From: Micavibrio aeruginosavorus EPB
GTDB lineage: Bacteria; Pseudomonadota; Alphaproteobacteria; Micavibrionales; Micavibrionaceae
Assembly (NCBI RefSeq): GCF_000348745.1
Contig: NC_020812.1
Span: 1,125,444-1,189,443, forward strand
Length of the DNA: 64,000 bases
Direction: 5' to 3'
Under the pieces are notes generated by a model that was not told the DNA's origin, ran no database searches, and worked only from the letters and a program-made list of their open reading frames with translations. The first letter of the stretch is position 1. The number at the start of each line of letters is the position of its first letter. Shown here piece by piece: positions 17,052 to 25,886 of the stretch. Position numbers and translations under genes: made by a program.

Positions 17052-17681
17052 ATGAACGCGACCGCCCCTGATCAGGAACCCTCAATCGAGGAAATTTTGG
17101 CCTCCATTCGTCAGATCATTTCTGACGATGATGAGGATGGTACACCTGCGCAAGCCGCAGCGCCCGAACCTGTGAAGGAAGAGCCAAAACCTGCGCCCGC
17201 GCCGGAGCCGGAACCTGTCAAACAGGCCGAGCCGAAGAAGGACGATGTTCTCGAACTGAAAGATCCGATTCCGGAACAAGAGCCGGAAGAACCGGCACCC
17301 GCACCTGTCATCGACATGGAAGACGCTGTGGAGGAGGAGCCCGTTGTTGCGGCCCCGCCACCGCCACCACCACCTGCGCCGAAACCTGCACCGGCTCCTG
17401 CGCCCGTCGCGGCACCGGCACCGAGAGTGGATATTGATGAAGAATCTGTGCTGGGTGAAGTTGCGGCGTCTGCGACCTTTGCGGGCTTTGCGCGTTTGGC
17501 CAACAACATTGCCGTTGATCGCCGTCGCCAAACAGGTGAAGGCGTCACGATCGAAGATATCGTGCGTGAGATGCTCCAACCGCTGTTGCGTCAGTGGCTG
17601 GATGACAATCTGCCGACAATGATCGAACGCATGGTCCAAAAAGAGCTGGAAAAGCTTGCCCAGCGCGCTTTAGACGACTAA
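17052..17681 (+). CDS. popZ: PopZ polar organizing protein (DUF2497)
   Basis: 209 residues. The N-terminal helix PSIEEILASIRQIISDDDED (about 10-29) is the hallmark of PopZ. It is followed by a disordered acidic and proline-rich linker (about 30-125), then a helical C-terminal oligomerisation region beginning near EESVLGEV with LQPLLRQWLDDNLPTMIERM. PopZ forms a polar condensate that tethers ParB/origins and recruits cell-cycle factors in alphaproteobacteria. Position directly upstream of valS is the conserved alphaproteobacterial context. Confidence 0.9.
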   Translation: MNATAPDQEPSIEEILASIRQIISDDDEDGTPAQAAAPEPVKEEPKPAPAPEPEPVKQAEPKKDDVLELKDPIPEQEPEEPAPAPVIDMEDAVEEEPVVAAPPPPPPPAPKPAPAPAPVAAPAPRVDIDEESVLGEVAASATFAGFARLANNIAVDRRRQTGEGVTIEDIVREMLQPLLRQWLDDNLPTMIERMVQKELEKLAQRALDD

Positions 17682-17734
17682 AACAATCATCGGAAATTAC
17701 TGGTTTTTTGTACAACTCTGCACGGGGATGATCC

Positions 17735-20395
17735 ATGCTGGAAAAAACATTTCAGCCTGAAAAGGTTGAATCGCAACATTACGAATTGTGGGAACAATCC
17801 GGGGTGTTCAAATGCAATCCGGAAAGCGATAAGCCTCCCTTTGCCATCATGATGCCGCCGCCCAACGTCACGGGCAGCCTTCACCTCGGCCACGCGCTGA
17901 ACGGCACGTTGCAGGATATCCTGACCCGCTATTACCGCATGAAGGGCCATGACGCCCTGTGGCAACCGGGGACCGACCACGCCGGTATCGCGACGCAGAT
18001 GATTGTCGAACGCAACCTGGCCGCCGAGGGGTTGAATCGCCGCGAAATGGGGCGTGAAAAATTCCTGGAGAAAGTCTGGGAATGGAAAGAATATTCCGGC
18101 AGCACGATCACCCGACAATTCCGTCGCCTCGGCACATCGCCGGATTGGGCGCGTGAACGCTTCACCATGGACGAGGGCCTGAACAAGGCCGTGCGCCGCG
18201 TGTTTGTCCAGCTGTTTAAAGAAGGGCTGATTTACAAAGACAACCGTCTCGTCAACTGGGACCCGAAATTGCAGACCGCCGTTTCCGATCTGGAAGTGGA
18301 GATGAAGGAAACCAAAGGCCATATGTGGCACATTCGTTACCCGATCGAAGGGGAAACGGAACGGTTCATCACCATCGCAACGACGCGTCCGGAAACCATG
18401 TTGGGTGATACGGCGATCATCGTGAACCCCGATGATGATCGTTACAAAGATTTGATTGGTAAATTTGCCATCCTGCCGATCGTTGGGCGCCCGATTAAAA
18501 TTATTGCGGATGATTATGTTGATCCCGAATTCGGAACCGGCGCGATGAAAGTCACCCCGGCGCACGATTTCAACGACTTTGAAATCGGCAAGCGCCACGG
18601 GTTGGAATTCATCAATATTTTCGACCGCACCGCGCATTTGAATGAAAACGTGCCGGAAGAATATCAAGGCATGGAACGCTTCGATGCCCGCAAGAAATTG
18701 CTGGCCGAACTGGAAGCACAGGATTTGCTGGTAAAAATCGAAGATGTGACCCACGCCATTCCGTATGACGAGAAAAGCAAAAGCGTCATTCTGGAACCGT
18801 TCATGACCGAACAATGGTATTGCGATGCCAAGACGCTGGCCCAGCCGGCGATTGAGGCCGTGCGGTCCGGCAAAACCGTGATTATTCCGAAATCCGCCGA
18901 AAGCACCTATTTCCACTGGATGGAAAACATCCAGCCATGGTGCATTTCCCGCCAATTGTGGTGGGGACACCAGATCCCCGCATGGTACGGCCCGGAAGGG
19001 TCCGTATTCGTGGCAGAGACGGAAGAAGAGGCCTATACCGAGGCGAAAGCCAAATTCGGCGATGGCGTAACGCTGACCCGTGATGAAGATGTTCTGGATA
19101 CGTGGTTCTCCTCCGCGTTGTGGCCGTTCTCCACACTGGGCTGGCCCGATAAAACGCCGGAGCTGAACAAATATTATCCGGGTGATGTGCTGACCACGGC
19201 GGCCGACATTATCTTCTTCTGGGTGGCCCGGATGATGATGATGGGTATTCACTTCATGGGGGATGTGCCGTTTAAAACCGTTTATCTGCATGGTTTGATT
19301 TTGGACGGGAAGGGACAGAAAATGTCCAAAACCCGTGGCAACGTGATCGACCCCTTGGACACCATCGAAAAATACGGCGCGGATGCGTTGCGTTTCACGC
19401 TGGCCGCATTGGCCACGCAGGGACGGAATATCAAATTGTCCGAAGATCGTGTGGAAACATACCGCAACTTTGCCACCAAATTGTGGAATGCGGCACGCTA
19501 TTGCCAGATGAACCATTGCACGGCCGGGCGGAACTATAACCCCGCCAACGTCACGGCAACGCCGAACAAATGGATTATCAGCGCGCTGAAGGAAACGACC
19601 GAAGCGGTGGATGTGGCGATCCAGTCCTATAAATTCAACGACGCGGCCAATGCCCTGTATCAATTCGTCTGGGGCACGTTCTGCGACTGGTATCTGGAAT
19701 TTACCAAGCCGATTTTGTCGAGCGATGACAAGGTGCAGGCCGAAGAAACCCGCGAAACGACCGGCTGGGTGCTGGACCAGATTTTGCTGATCCTGAACCC
19801 GATCATGCCGTTTATTACCGAGGAGCTGTACACCGCGCTGGCCGAACGCCCGTTGAATACGGCATTGATTTCGTCCCAATGGCCGGAATACCCGGCATCG
19901 TTTACGCATGCCGATGCGACGACGGAAATGAACTGGCTGATCAAGTTCATCACCGAAATCCGCAGCGTCCGGGCCGACATGAACGTGCCGGCCGGGGCGA
20001 AAATTCGCCTGCTGGTTAAGGATGCGAATGCGGGCACACAGGCCAGCCTGAAAGCGTACGATGACGTTCTGAAGCGCATGGCGCGTCTGGAAACTGTCGA
20101 TCTGTTCAGCGGTCAGTCCGTTCCGGCGGGATCGATCCAGACGGTCGTGAACGAAGCCACCTTGATCATGCCGATTGCCGACATTATCGACCTGGACAAG
20201 GAACGCGCCCGTTTGCGCAAAGAGATCGAAAAACTGTCATCCGACATCGAAAAGATCGAGCAGAAGCTGTCCGACAAGAAATTCGTTGATAATGCCCCGG
20301 CGGAAATCATCGAAGAGCAACACAAACGCAAGGAAACAGCCGAAACCACCCGGACAAAATTATCCGCGGCGTTGAAGCAGTTGGAAGCGGCGTAA
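17735..20395 (+). CDS. valS: Valyl-tRNA synthetase
   Basis: 886 residues, class Ia. The HIGH-like motif is PPPNVTGSLHLGHAL (HLGH at 50-53), the editing CP1 insert has TTRPETMLGDTAI, the KMSKS motif KMSKTRGN lies at about 529-536, and the C-terminal coiled coil (about 815-886) begins LDKERARLRKEIEKLSSDI. Charges tRNA-Val in the cytoplasm and edits mischarged threonine. It lies 53 nt after popZ. Long open frames on the opposite strand (one of 740 codons) are by-products of codon bias. Confidence 0.96.
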   Translation: MLEKTFQPEKVESQHYELWEQSGVFKCNPESDKPPFAIMMPPPNVTGSLHLGHALNGTLQDILTRYYRMKGHDALWQPGTDHAGIATQMIVERNLAAEGLNRREMGREKFLEKVWEWKEYSGSTITRQFRRLGTSPDWARERFTMDEGLNKAVRRVFVQLFKEGLIYKDNRLVNWDPKLQTAVSDLEVEMKETKGHMWHIRYPIEGETERFITIATTRPETMLGDTAIIVNPDDDRYKDLIGKFAILPIVGRPIKIIADDYVDPEFGTGAMKVTPAHDFNDFEIGKRHGLEFINIFDRTAHLNENVPEEYQGMERFDARKKLLAELEAQDLLVKIEDVTHAIPYDEKSKSVILEPFMTEQWYCDAKTLAQPAIEAVRSGKTVIIPKSAESTYFHWMENIQPWCISRQLWWGHQIPAWYGPEGSVFVAETEEEAYTEAKAKFGDGVTLTRDEDVLDTWFSSALWPFSTLGWPDKTPELNKYYPGDVLTTAADIIFFWVARMMMMGIHFMGDVPFKTVYLHGLILDGKGQKMSKTRGNVIDPLDTIEKYGADALRFTLAALATQGRNIKLSEDRVETYRNFATKLWNAARYCQMNHCTAGRNYNPANVTATPNKWIISALKETTEAVDVAIQSYKFNDAANALYQFVWGTFCDWYLEFTKPILSSDDKVQAEETRETTGWVLDQILLILNPIMPFITEELYTALAERPLNTALISSQWPEYPASFTHADATTEMNWLIKFITEIRSVRADMNVPAGAKIRLLVKDANAGTQASLKAYDDVLKRMARLETVDLFSGQSVPAGSIQTVVNEATLIMPIADIIDLDKERARLRKEIEKLSSDIEKIEQKLSDKKFVDNAPAEIIEEQHKRKETAETTRTKLSAALKQLEAA

Positions 20396-20407
20396 ATATC
20401 CACCTTA

Positions 20408-20475
20408 GTCACCCCGGCGAAAGCCGGGGTCTTCGTCCCTTATGGCGGGAAGATCCCGGCTTTCGCCGGGATGAC
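20408..20475. repeat. Dispersed palindromic element (valS-rpmE gap)
   Basis: Inverted repeat with 21-nt arms, gtcaccccggcgaaagccggg (one base longer than a conventional 20-mer) at 20408-20428 and its complement at 20455-20475, differing at one base. The core gtca..cccg..cgaaag is shared with the elements at 41059 and 41633, so this is a dispersed family. It may also act as a terminator for valS. Confidence 0.8.
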
Positions 20476-20501
20476 TGACGGGGGAGAAAATAAAGAAACA
20501 A

Positions 20502-20526
20502 AAAAGCCGCCCAATGGGCGGCTTTT
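20502..20526 (-). terminator. rpmE terminator
   Basis: The stem aaaagccgccc / gggcggctttt with an aat loop, followed on the minus strand by a T-rich run (ttttttgtttc), lies 23 bp downstream of the rpmE stop. Confidence 0.88.
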
Positions 20527-20548
20527 GTATGTCGTATCGCAACAGCGA

Positions 20549-20791
20549 TTATTTCTTGTCGCCAGCTTCTGCGCTGAGGCCGAAACCTGCGTAACGCTTG
20601 GAGAATTTGTCCAGCGCGCCGCGTTCGGTAATTTTCTGTGCGCCGCCGCTCCAAGCCGGGTGGCTGTAGCAGTCAACGTCCAAGCGCATAACATCGCCCG
20701 GTTTGCCCCAGGTGGTGCGCATCGAATATTCTTCGCCCTTGGTCGTCACGACTGTGATTTCGTGGTAGTCCGGGTGTATATCGGCCTTCAT
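20549..20791 (-). CDS. rpmE: 50S ribosomal protein L31
   Basis: 80 residues from ATG 20791, which is preceded by aggagata at good spacing; a longer frame upstream lacks an SD. The sequence starts MKADIHPDYHEITVV and has the conserved VDCYSHPAWSGG region. It contains a single Cys instead of the four zinc-binding cysteines of the C+ form, so it belongs to the zinc-independent alphaproteobacterial type. Component of the 50S subunit bridging to the small-subunit head. It is monocistronic, with its own terminator. Confidence 0.94.
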   Translation of the reverse strand: MKADIHPDYHEITVVTTKGEEYSMRTTWGKPGDVMRLDVDCYSHPAWSGGAQKITERGALDKFSKRYAGFGLSAEAGDKK

Positions 20792-20892
20792 GGCGTATCT
20801 CCTATAAATCAGGGGCACTTTTTATCGTTAATGCCCCGGCAATTCAAGTACTTTTTCGGAAAAAAGCACCTAAAACCGGGGGGGGTACCAAA

Positions 20893-20925
20893 AAATGAAG
20901 GGGTTTAATAAAAACCCCTTCATTT
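20893..20925 (-). terminator. fba terminator
   Basis: Perfect stem with 14-nt arms aaatgaaggggttt and its complement around an aata loop. On the minus strand it is followed by tttttt. It lies 24 bp after the fba stop and also insulates rpmE. Confidence 0.9.
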
Positions 20926-20948
20926 GCAATGGGATAGGTTGTTTCGGC

Positions 20949-22046
20949 TTATGCGTATTTCACCTTTGAATCGCATTCGCCACAGGCCAGCGACTTCCCG
21001 GCGGAGCGCAAATCGGCGAAGGCTTCGTCCAGGCGGGCGATGATTCCCAGTTCGCCCTCGCGCAGCCATTTGCGGGGGTCGTACAGTTTTTTGTACGGGG
21101 TGCCGTCATCTGGGTCGATCTGGTACTTGAACGCCTTGGCATTGGCTTCAACGAACTTACCAACATATTCCGAGAACGCGAACTGCGTATCCGTGTCGAT
21201 GTTCATTTTGAAAATGCCGTAGCCCAGAGATTCGGTGATTTTGTCCTTCTCCGACCCCGAACCGCCGTGGAAGACCAGGTCCAGCGGGTTGGCCGCCGTG
21301 CTGTGGGTCTTCTGAACCAGTTCCTGGGAGTTTTTCAGGATTTCGGGGCGCAGTTTCACATTGCCCGGCTTGTACACGCCATGCACGTTGCCGAACGAAG
21401 CGGCAATACTGAAATGGCCCAGCGGCAACAATGTGTCATAGGCGCGCAGGACGTCCTCCGGCTGGGTGTAGAGTTTGTCGTTGTCGACATCGTCGGACCC
21501 GACGCCGTCTTCTTCACCGCCGGTCACGCCCAGCTCGATCTCAATGCTCATATCAATCTTTGCCATGCGTTTGAGCAGGCGGGCGCATTCGGACAGGTTG
21601 AAATCCAAATCTTCCTCGGACAAATCCACCATGTGGGAGGAGAAGAGCGGCTTGCCAGTTTCTTTGTAGAAGGCTTCGCCATGCTCGATCATCGCCTCAA
21701 CCCACGGGATCAATTTCTTGTTCGCGTGGTCGGTGTGCAGGACGACGCACACGCCGTAATGTTCGGCCATCAAGTGCACATGGCGGGCGGCGGAAACGGC
21801 GCCCAAAACCTTGGCCTTGAAGCTGTCGGCGCAGCCTTTGCCAGCGTAAAATTCCGCGCCGCCGTTGGACAGTTGGATAATCACATCGGCCTTGTTCTTC
21901 GCTGCGGCTTCCATCACGGCGTTGATGGAATTGGTGCCCACCACGTTCACGGCGGGCAGGGCGTATTGGCCGTCTTTGCAGGCCTTAACCAAAGCCAGAT
22001 AATCCGCGCCCGTAACAACCCCGGGTTTCAGTTTTGTGGTGCCCAT
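20949..22046 (-). CDS. fbaA: Class II fructose-bisphosphate aldolase
   Basis: 365 residues, the E. coli FbaA (IIA) type. It reversibly cleaves fructose 1,6-bisphosphate. The metal-ligand motif VVLHTDHANKKLIPW is present, along with the SIEIELGVTGGEEDGV segment, FGNVHGVYKPGNVKL and the phosphate-binding DLVFHGGSGSEKD. Start ATG 22046 (MGTTKLKPG) is 8 nt downstream of agagg; the upstream TTG in frame lacks an SD. Linked regionally to gap and tkt on the same strand, although lineage-specific genes separate them. Confidence 0.94.
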   Translation of the reverse strand: MGTTKLKPGVVTGADYLALVKACKDGQYALPAVNVVGTNSINAVMEAAAKNKADVIIQLSNGGAEFYAGKGCADSFKAKVLGAVSAARHVHLMAEHYGVCVVLHTDHANKKLIPWVEAMIEHGEAFYKETGKPLFSSHMVDLSEEDLDFNLSECARLLKRMAKIDMSIEIELGVTGGEEDGVGSDDVDNDKLYTQPEDVLRAYDTLLPLGHFSIAASFGNVHGVYKPGNVKLRPEILKNSQELVQKTHSTAANPLDLVFHGGSGSEKDKITESLGYGIFKMNIDTDTQFAFSEYVGKFVEANAKAFKYQIDPDDGTPYKKLYDPRKWLREGELGIIARLDEAFADLRSAGKSLACGECDSKVKYA

Positions 22047-22106
22047 GATGGTATCCTCTTTCAAAATGCAATGACGGGGAAACTATAGAACCCGCGTGGC
22101 CAAACA

Positions 22107-22133
22107 AAAAGCCCCAACTTGCGCGGGGCTTTT
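22107..22133 (-). terminator. Terminator after the Gly-rich gene
   Basis: Stem aaaagcccc / ggggctttt with a 9-nt loop, followed on the minus strand by ttttgtttg, 21 bp after the stop of the gene at 22155. It separates that unit from fbaA. Confidence 0.85.
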
Positions 22134-22154
22134 GAAAAATCGGTTTTGCCGGAA

Positions 22155-22394
22155 TTACGGAGCCGGAGCCGGACCACCGCCGCCGCCTTCGCCGCCCGAC
22201 GGGGCCGCGCCACCATCAGAAGAGCCACCGCTGCCAAAGCTGAATCCGCCAAAGGAGAATCCAAAGCCGCCACCGGATGATCCGTCCGCGCCAAAGTCCA
22301 GAGTCAGCGCCGCCACGTTGGGATCAACCACCGGGGACGGGAGGGCGTCAAATGCGGCCTCAAACTGTGCTGTAAACTCAAGTCCTGTTGTCAT
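22155..22394 (-). CDS. Small glycine-rich protein, unknown
   Basis: 79 residues; no family recognised. The first 35 residues are ordinary (MTTGLEFTAQFEAAFDALPS), and the rest is a Gly/Ser/Phe low-complexity tail with repeated GGFGFSFGGFSF-like units ending in GGGGGPAPAP. No signal peptide or membrane helix. It starts 9 nt after the stop of the winged-helix regulator and ends at a strong terminator, so the two form an operon. A flexible or phase-separating tail is possible, but this is speculation. Confidence 0.6.
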   Translation of the reverse strand: MTTGLEFTAQFEAAFDALPSPVVDPNVAALTLDFGADGSSGGGFGFSFGGFSFGSGGSSDGGAAPSGGEGGGGGPAPAP

Positions 22395-22403
22395 CGTTCC
22401 AAA

Positions 22404-22958
22404 TCAATCATTTCCGGTCTTCTGCAGGATTCCCGCGGCAATAAGGTTGTTTAATGCCCGGTTGTCCGTGGTCAGCGGCCCGTTATACAAAACATCAAAA
22501 ACATCTTGGCGTTTCACCGTTTTCAGACTGCCCACCGTGGCGACAATCTTGGCGTCCCGCAGAGTGGGGCGGTGCTGACCGAACAGATTGATATAGTGAA
22601 TCAGGAAATTTTTCAAGCTTTTATGAGATTTTTCGAAGTAATCCAGGGATAAATCCAAGTTTTTCTTGGAATAACCTGCAATATGCAGGCGGATTTCACG
22701 CCCATCCCGGCCCGATTGCTGGCGCATGATGCAGCCATAGTCGTACAACCATTCAATATCGCGGTTCAGCGCAGATTTGTGGGCCCCCAGCCGGTCCATG
22801 ATCTCGGCCTGGGTCGTGCCCGGAAATTCGTCAATATCGGCCAAAATCACCGCCCGGCGCAGGGTACAGGCCGGTTCCCCGCCCAGTGCATCCACCAGGT
22901 GGTCGATAATGTGGCCGATCCGTTCGGCCTTTTCCTTTGGGTCCATGGCTTGGCTCAT
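22404..22958 (-). CDS. Winged-helix transcriptional regulator (MarR-like)
   Basis: 184 residues. A central winged-helix region is visible (about residues 38-95): RRAVILADIDEFPGTTQAEIMDRLGAHKSALNRDIEWLYDYGCIMRQ, with the pattern of helix, turn, recognition helix (split here only for reading) and a basic wing GRDGREIRLHIAGYS. The N-terminal segment is a helix, and the C-terminal third may form a dimerisation helix bundle. Ligand and targets unknown. SD aaagg lies 6 nt before the ATG. First gene of a unit with the Gly-rich protein, divergent from the unknown gene at 23165. Confidence 0.65.
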   Translation of the reverse strand: MSQAMDPKEKAERIGHIIDHLVDALGGEPACTLRRAVILADIDEFPGTTQAEIMDRLGAHKSALNRDIEWLYDYGCIMRQQSGRDGREIRLHIAGYSKKNLDLSLDYFEKSHKSLKNFLIHYINLFGQHRPTLRDAKIVATVGSLKTVKRQDVFDVLYNGPLTTDNRALNNLIAAGILQKTGND

Positions 22959-23100
22959 GTGCGCCTTTTTGCGGTAAATCCCGGTTATTGAACACCATTT
23001 TGGGGGTAAATGTCTAAGAATGTGTTTCTGAGGGCGGTGCGTTTTTGTAATGGGTTGATATTAAACGGGAAAGTTTGTTTTTATGCGGATGTGGTTTTAT

Positions 23101-23130
23101 TTGACATATTCCATAATTCAAGGCTATCTT
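23101..23130 (+). promoter_or_regulatory. Predicted sigma-70 type promoter for the gene at 23165
   Basis: A perfect -35 hexamer ttgaca (23101-23106) is followed after 17-18 bp by ctatct/tatctt (23124-23130), a weak -10. It lies about 35 bp before the start codon in an AT-rich divergent gap of about 205 bp that contains no gene. Confidence 0.55.
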
Positions 23131-23164
23131 CTGCCAGCTCAGATGTAATTAGGGAAAATTGAAT

Positions 23165-24688
23165 ATGGCAGATGATTCATACGGTCAGGGTACGGCACGG
23201 AAGCCGGGTTTCCTCAAGCGGTTGTTTTCCTTCGGCTGGGATAATCGGTTGCGCGCGAATTCCACACCCAAGGAATTGCCGCTGCCAGCGCCTGTGCCAG
23301 CGCCTCCGTTGAAAATTGTCGAGCCATGGACATTGACCGAACAGGAATCTTTATTTTTCCCGCAATCCAAAAAATCCTTCCGCACCCGTGCGTTTAAAAA
23401 TCACGCTTTGCCGGGGCAGCCGCATGAATATCTAGAGGCTGATTATGTGCCTGATCTGCAAAAATGGCGCATCACGAAAATGGCCGTTTCTGAGGCCCGC
23501 GCTTTGCCCGCTTTGTCCGCCGATGCGGATGCAAACGGAAAAGTTCCCGTGAAATCATCCGTGATTTTGGAAGACGATGTATGCGTGATGCGGGCGTTGC
23601 ATAAAATGGCCCTGTTCGAATTTGGCACGGATGTACAGAGCGCGCATTCCCTGCGCGAAGACGTGGTCGAGGATTTAGCCGGATCACACTTCATCGATTT
23701 TGCGCACGGGGAGCATATTATTTTCGAAATCAACGGTCACCCCAGTCTGACTAGCGAGGGTAAACCCGTCCGCAACGGCACCTATCCAGAGAGTGAATTG
23801 CAATTCGCAGCCAAAGCCTACGCGGATATCGTTGCGGAGAAGCAAGCTGCCGTTCGTTTGATTGATTTGGCGCGATTGGAAATTCATGCCAAACCGCAAT
23901 CCGATGATCCGATGAAAGATTTTGAATATTTTGCATCCATTCAGGCGGCTGCGGATTTTGTTGCGAAAACAATCGGCGATAATAAGGCGTATTATTTTGG
24001 GCAAGTTCTGAAGGATACTGGAAATGCTCGTGGTCGTATTGCACGGCGCATGGAAACTGCGTCCTGCCCGATTCCATGGGAGAAGCGGAATTCGATCGAT
24101 TTGGCCGCGGGTATTGCGTGTGTGAAATCGTCTATCCCTGCTGTGCAGAAACTGGCTAGTCTGGCCGATGTTTATACGGAAGAGACTGATATAAACGATG
24201 TTCTGCGGAACAGTGCTTTAAGTTTTATGGTTTATAACGCGGCGTTTTTGTATAGCGGGTATCAATCTGATCTGAGCGATTTTTCATGTTTTGGTGCGGT
24301 GGAATTTGCACAATCTTTGGCGCGTGAAGCTGATAGCTTGATGGATCATTATTCATTTGATGATGAAAGGAAAAGAGCTGTTCGGGCCTTTATCATGAAA
24401 CCGCACCAGCCAGAAGTCATCGCCAATGGAATGATGAAGTTACGCGATGCTTTGAATAACCTGCACGATGTGTCTCGTAGACAATCGCTTGCCGTGCAAG
24501 AAGGGCAAAAGTCGAAAATGGAGTTGCCGGATTATCGCGATTTGACACCGCAATTTAATACGATTGCGTCGAATGATAACACACGGCAATTGGTGCAGAT
24601 TAAGGCACCGGCCTATACCGATGAACAAATTGATCGGGATGCGAAGGCTTTTCACAAAAGGCTGCGCAAGGGGCAGCATTTAGGATAA
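23165..24688 (+). CDS. Large hypothetical protein (507 aa)
   Basis: 507 residues; I do not recognise a family. The N-terminus is basic (GFLKRLFSFGWDNRLR), then a Pro-rich linker (about 38-55) leads into a mixed alpha/beta region with several acidic stretches and a mainly helical C-terminal half. No signal peptide, membrane helix or obvious catalytic motif. ATG 23165 follows aggga at about 9 nt. Codon use becomes distinctly more AT-rich in the second half (from about 23900), unlike the neighbouring housekeeping genes. It is monocistronic, bounded by its own promoter and a strong terminator. Confidence 0.7.
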   Translation: MADDSYGQGTARKPGFLKRLFSFGWDNRLRANSTPKELPLPAPVPAPPLKIVEPWTLTEQESLFFPQSKKSFRTRAFKNHALPGQPHEYLEADYVPDLQKWRITKMAVSEARALPALSADADANGKVPVKSSVILEDDVCVMRALHKMALFEFGTDVQSAHSLREDVVEDLAGSHFIDFAHGEHIIFEINGHPSLTSEGKPVRNGTYPESELQFAAKAYADIVAEKQAAVRLIDLARLEIHAKPQSDDPMKDFEYFASIQAAADFVAKTIGDNKAYYFGQVLKDTGNARGRIARRMETASCPIPWEKRNSIDLAAGIACVKSSIPAVQKLASLADVYTEETDINDVLRNSALSFMVYNAAFLYSGYQSDLSDFSCFGAVEFAQSLAREADSLMDHYSFDDERKRAVRAFIMKPHQPEVIANGMMKLRDALNNLHDVSRRQSLAVQEGQKSKMELPDYRDLTPQFNTIASNDNTRQLVQIKAPAYTDEQIDRDAKAFHKRLRKGQHLG

Positions 24689-24691
24689 TAA

Positions 24692-24717
24692 AAAACGGCG
24701 CCATATGGCGCCGTTTT
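24692..24717. terminator. Bidirectional terminator between 24688 and gap
   Basis: Perfect 26-nt palindrome (aaaacggcgccat and its complement) with T-runs on both sides; it serves the unknown gene on the plus strand and gap on the minus strand. Confidence 0.9.
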
Positions 24718-24727
24718 CTTTTGTTTC

Positions 24728-25738
24728 TTACAGGCTGGCCATCTTTACGGCCGTGTCCAACATCCGGTTGGAGAAGCCCCATTCGTTATCGTACCATGCC
24801 ATGACGCGGACCATGGTGCCGTCGATGACTTTGGTTTCGTTGATGGCGAACATGGATGAATGCGGGTCGTGGTTGAAATCGCCGCTGACCAGTTCATCGG
24901 TGTAGTAGCCGAGGATGCCCTTCAGCGCGTTGCTGTTGGCGGCGGCCTTGATCAGTTCGCTGATTTCTTCGGTCGTTGTGGCGCGTTTGGCCACGAATTT
25001 GAAATCGACCAGCGATACGTTCGGGGTCGGCACACGAATAGCCACGCCGTCCAATTTCCCTTTCAGCTCCGGCAGAACTTTGCCCACGGCCTTGGCGGCC
25101 CCGGTGGATGTCGGGATCATGTTCAGGGCGGCGGCACGGGCGCGGTGCAAATCCTTGTGGTTGGTGTCCACAATGCGCTGGTCGCCGGTGTAGGAGTGAA
25201 TGGTGGTCATGAAACCATGTTCAATGCCAATCGCGTTGTGCAACACGGACGCCACCGGGGCGAGGCAGTTGGTGGTGCAGGATGCGTTGGACACGATTTT
25301 GTGATCGGCGGTCAGTTTGTCGCTGTTTACGCCGTACACGACCGTGATGTCTTCATCGGTGGCGGGGGCGGAGATCAGGACTTTTTTCGCGCCGGCGGTC
25401 AAATGTTTGGCCGCGTCATCGCGTTTGGTGAAAATGCCGGAGCATTCAAACGCAACATCAACGCCAACATCTTTCCAAGGCAATGCGGCGGGGTCTTTGA
25501 TCTGGACGCATTTAATTTTGTGGCCATTGACGATCAGGACGTCATTGCCTTGTGTTTCCACTTCAAACGGGAAGCGGCCATGAACCGAGTCATATTTCAA
25601 CAAATGCGCATTGGTGTGCAAATCGGCCAGATCGTTGATGGCGACAATCTCCAGATCCTTGCGACCGGATTCATAAAGGGCGCGTAAAACCAGGCGGCCG
25701 ATACGGCCAAAGCCACTGATGGCGACGGATGCTGTCAT
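24728..25738 (-). CDS. gap: Glyceraldehyde-3-phosphate dehydrogenase
   Basis: 336 residues. Rossmann motif GFGRIGR at 9-15, an acidic residue after beta-2 (ND LADL region, Asp36) indicating NAD preference, catalytic Cys154 in SNASCTTN and the catalytic His in TIHSYTGDQ. Interconverts glyceraldehyde 3-phosphate and 1,3-bisphosphoglycerate in glycolysis and gluconeogenesis. A gagga SD precedes the ATG. In many alphaproteobacteria gap follows tkt directly and precedes pgk; here about 2 kb of other genes separates it from tkt and no pgk is present. Confidence 0.96.
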   Translation of the reverse strand: MTASVAISGFGRIGRLVLRALYESGRKDLEIVAINDLADLHTNAHLLKYDSVHGRFPFEVETQGNDVLIVNGHKIKCVQIKDPAALPWKDVGVDVAFECSGIFTKRDDAAKHLTAGAKKVLISAPATDEDITVVYGVNSDKLTADHKIVSNASCTTNCLAPVASVLHNAIGIEHGFMTTIHSYTGDQRIVDTNHKDLHRARAAALNMIPTSTGAAKAVGKVLPELKGKLDGVAIRVPTPNVSLVDFKFVAKRATTTEEISELIKAAANSNALKGILGYYTDELVSGDFNHDPHSSMFAINETKVIDGTMVRVMAWYDNEWGFSNRMLDTAVKMASL

Positions 25739-25886
25739 GGGAAATCCTCTGTTGAAAGACGTCGTTGTATGTTCGGGGCCATATTATCGTTTCAACGGCA
25801 GGATACAAGACGGGGGCCATAAAAAGCGCTGCGGGCCAAAGGATGTCATCCTCTGGCCCGGAAATGCGCTATCAAACGCGCGAATA

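Noticed and set aside
17687-19909. 740-codon open frame on the minus strand opposite valS
   Set aside because: It mirrors the codon bias of valS, has a low-complexity His/Gln/Arg-rich product with no domain, and no SD or promoter.
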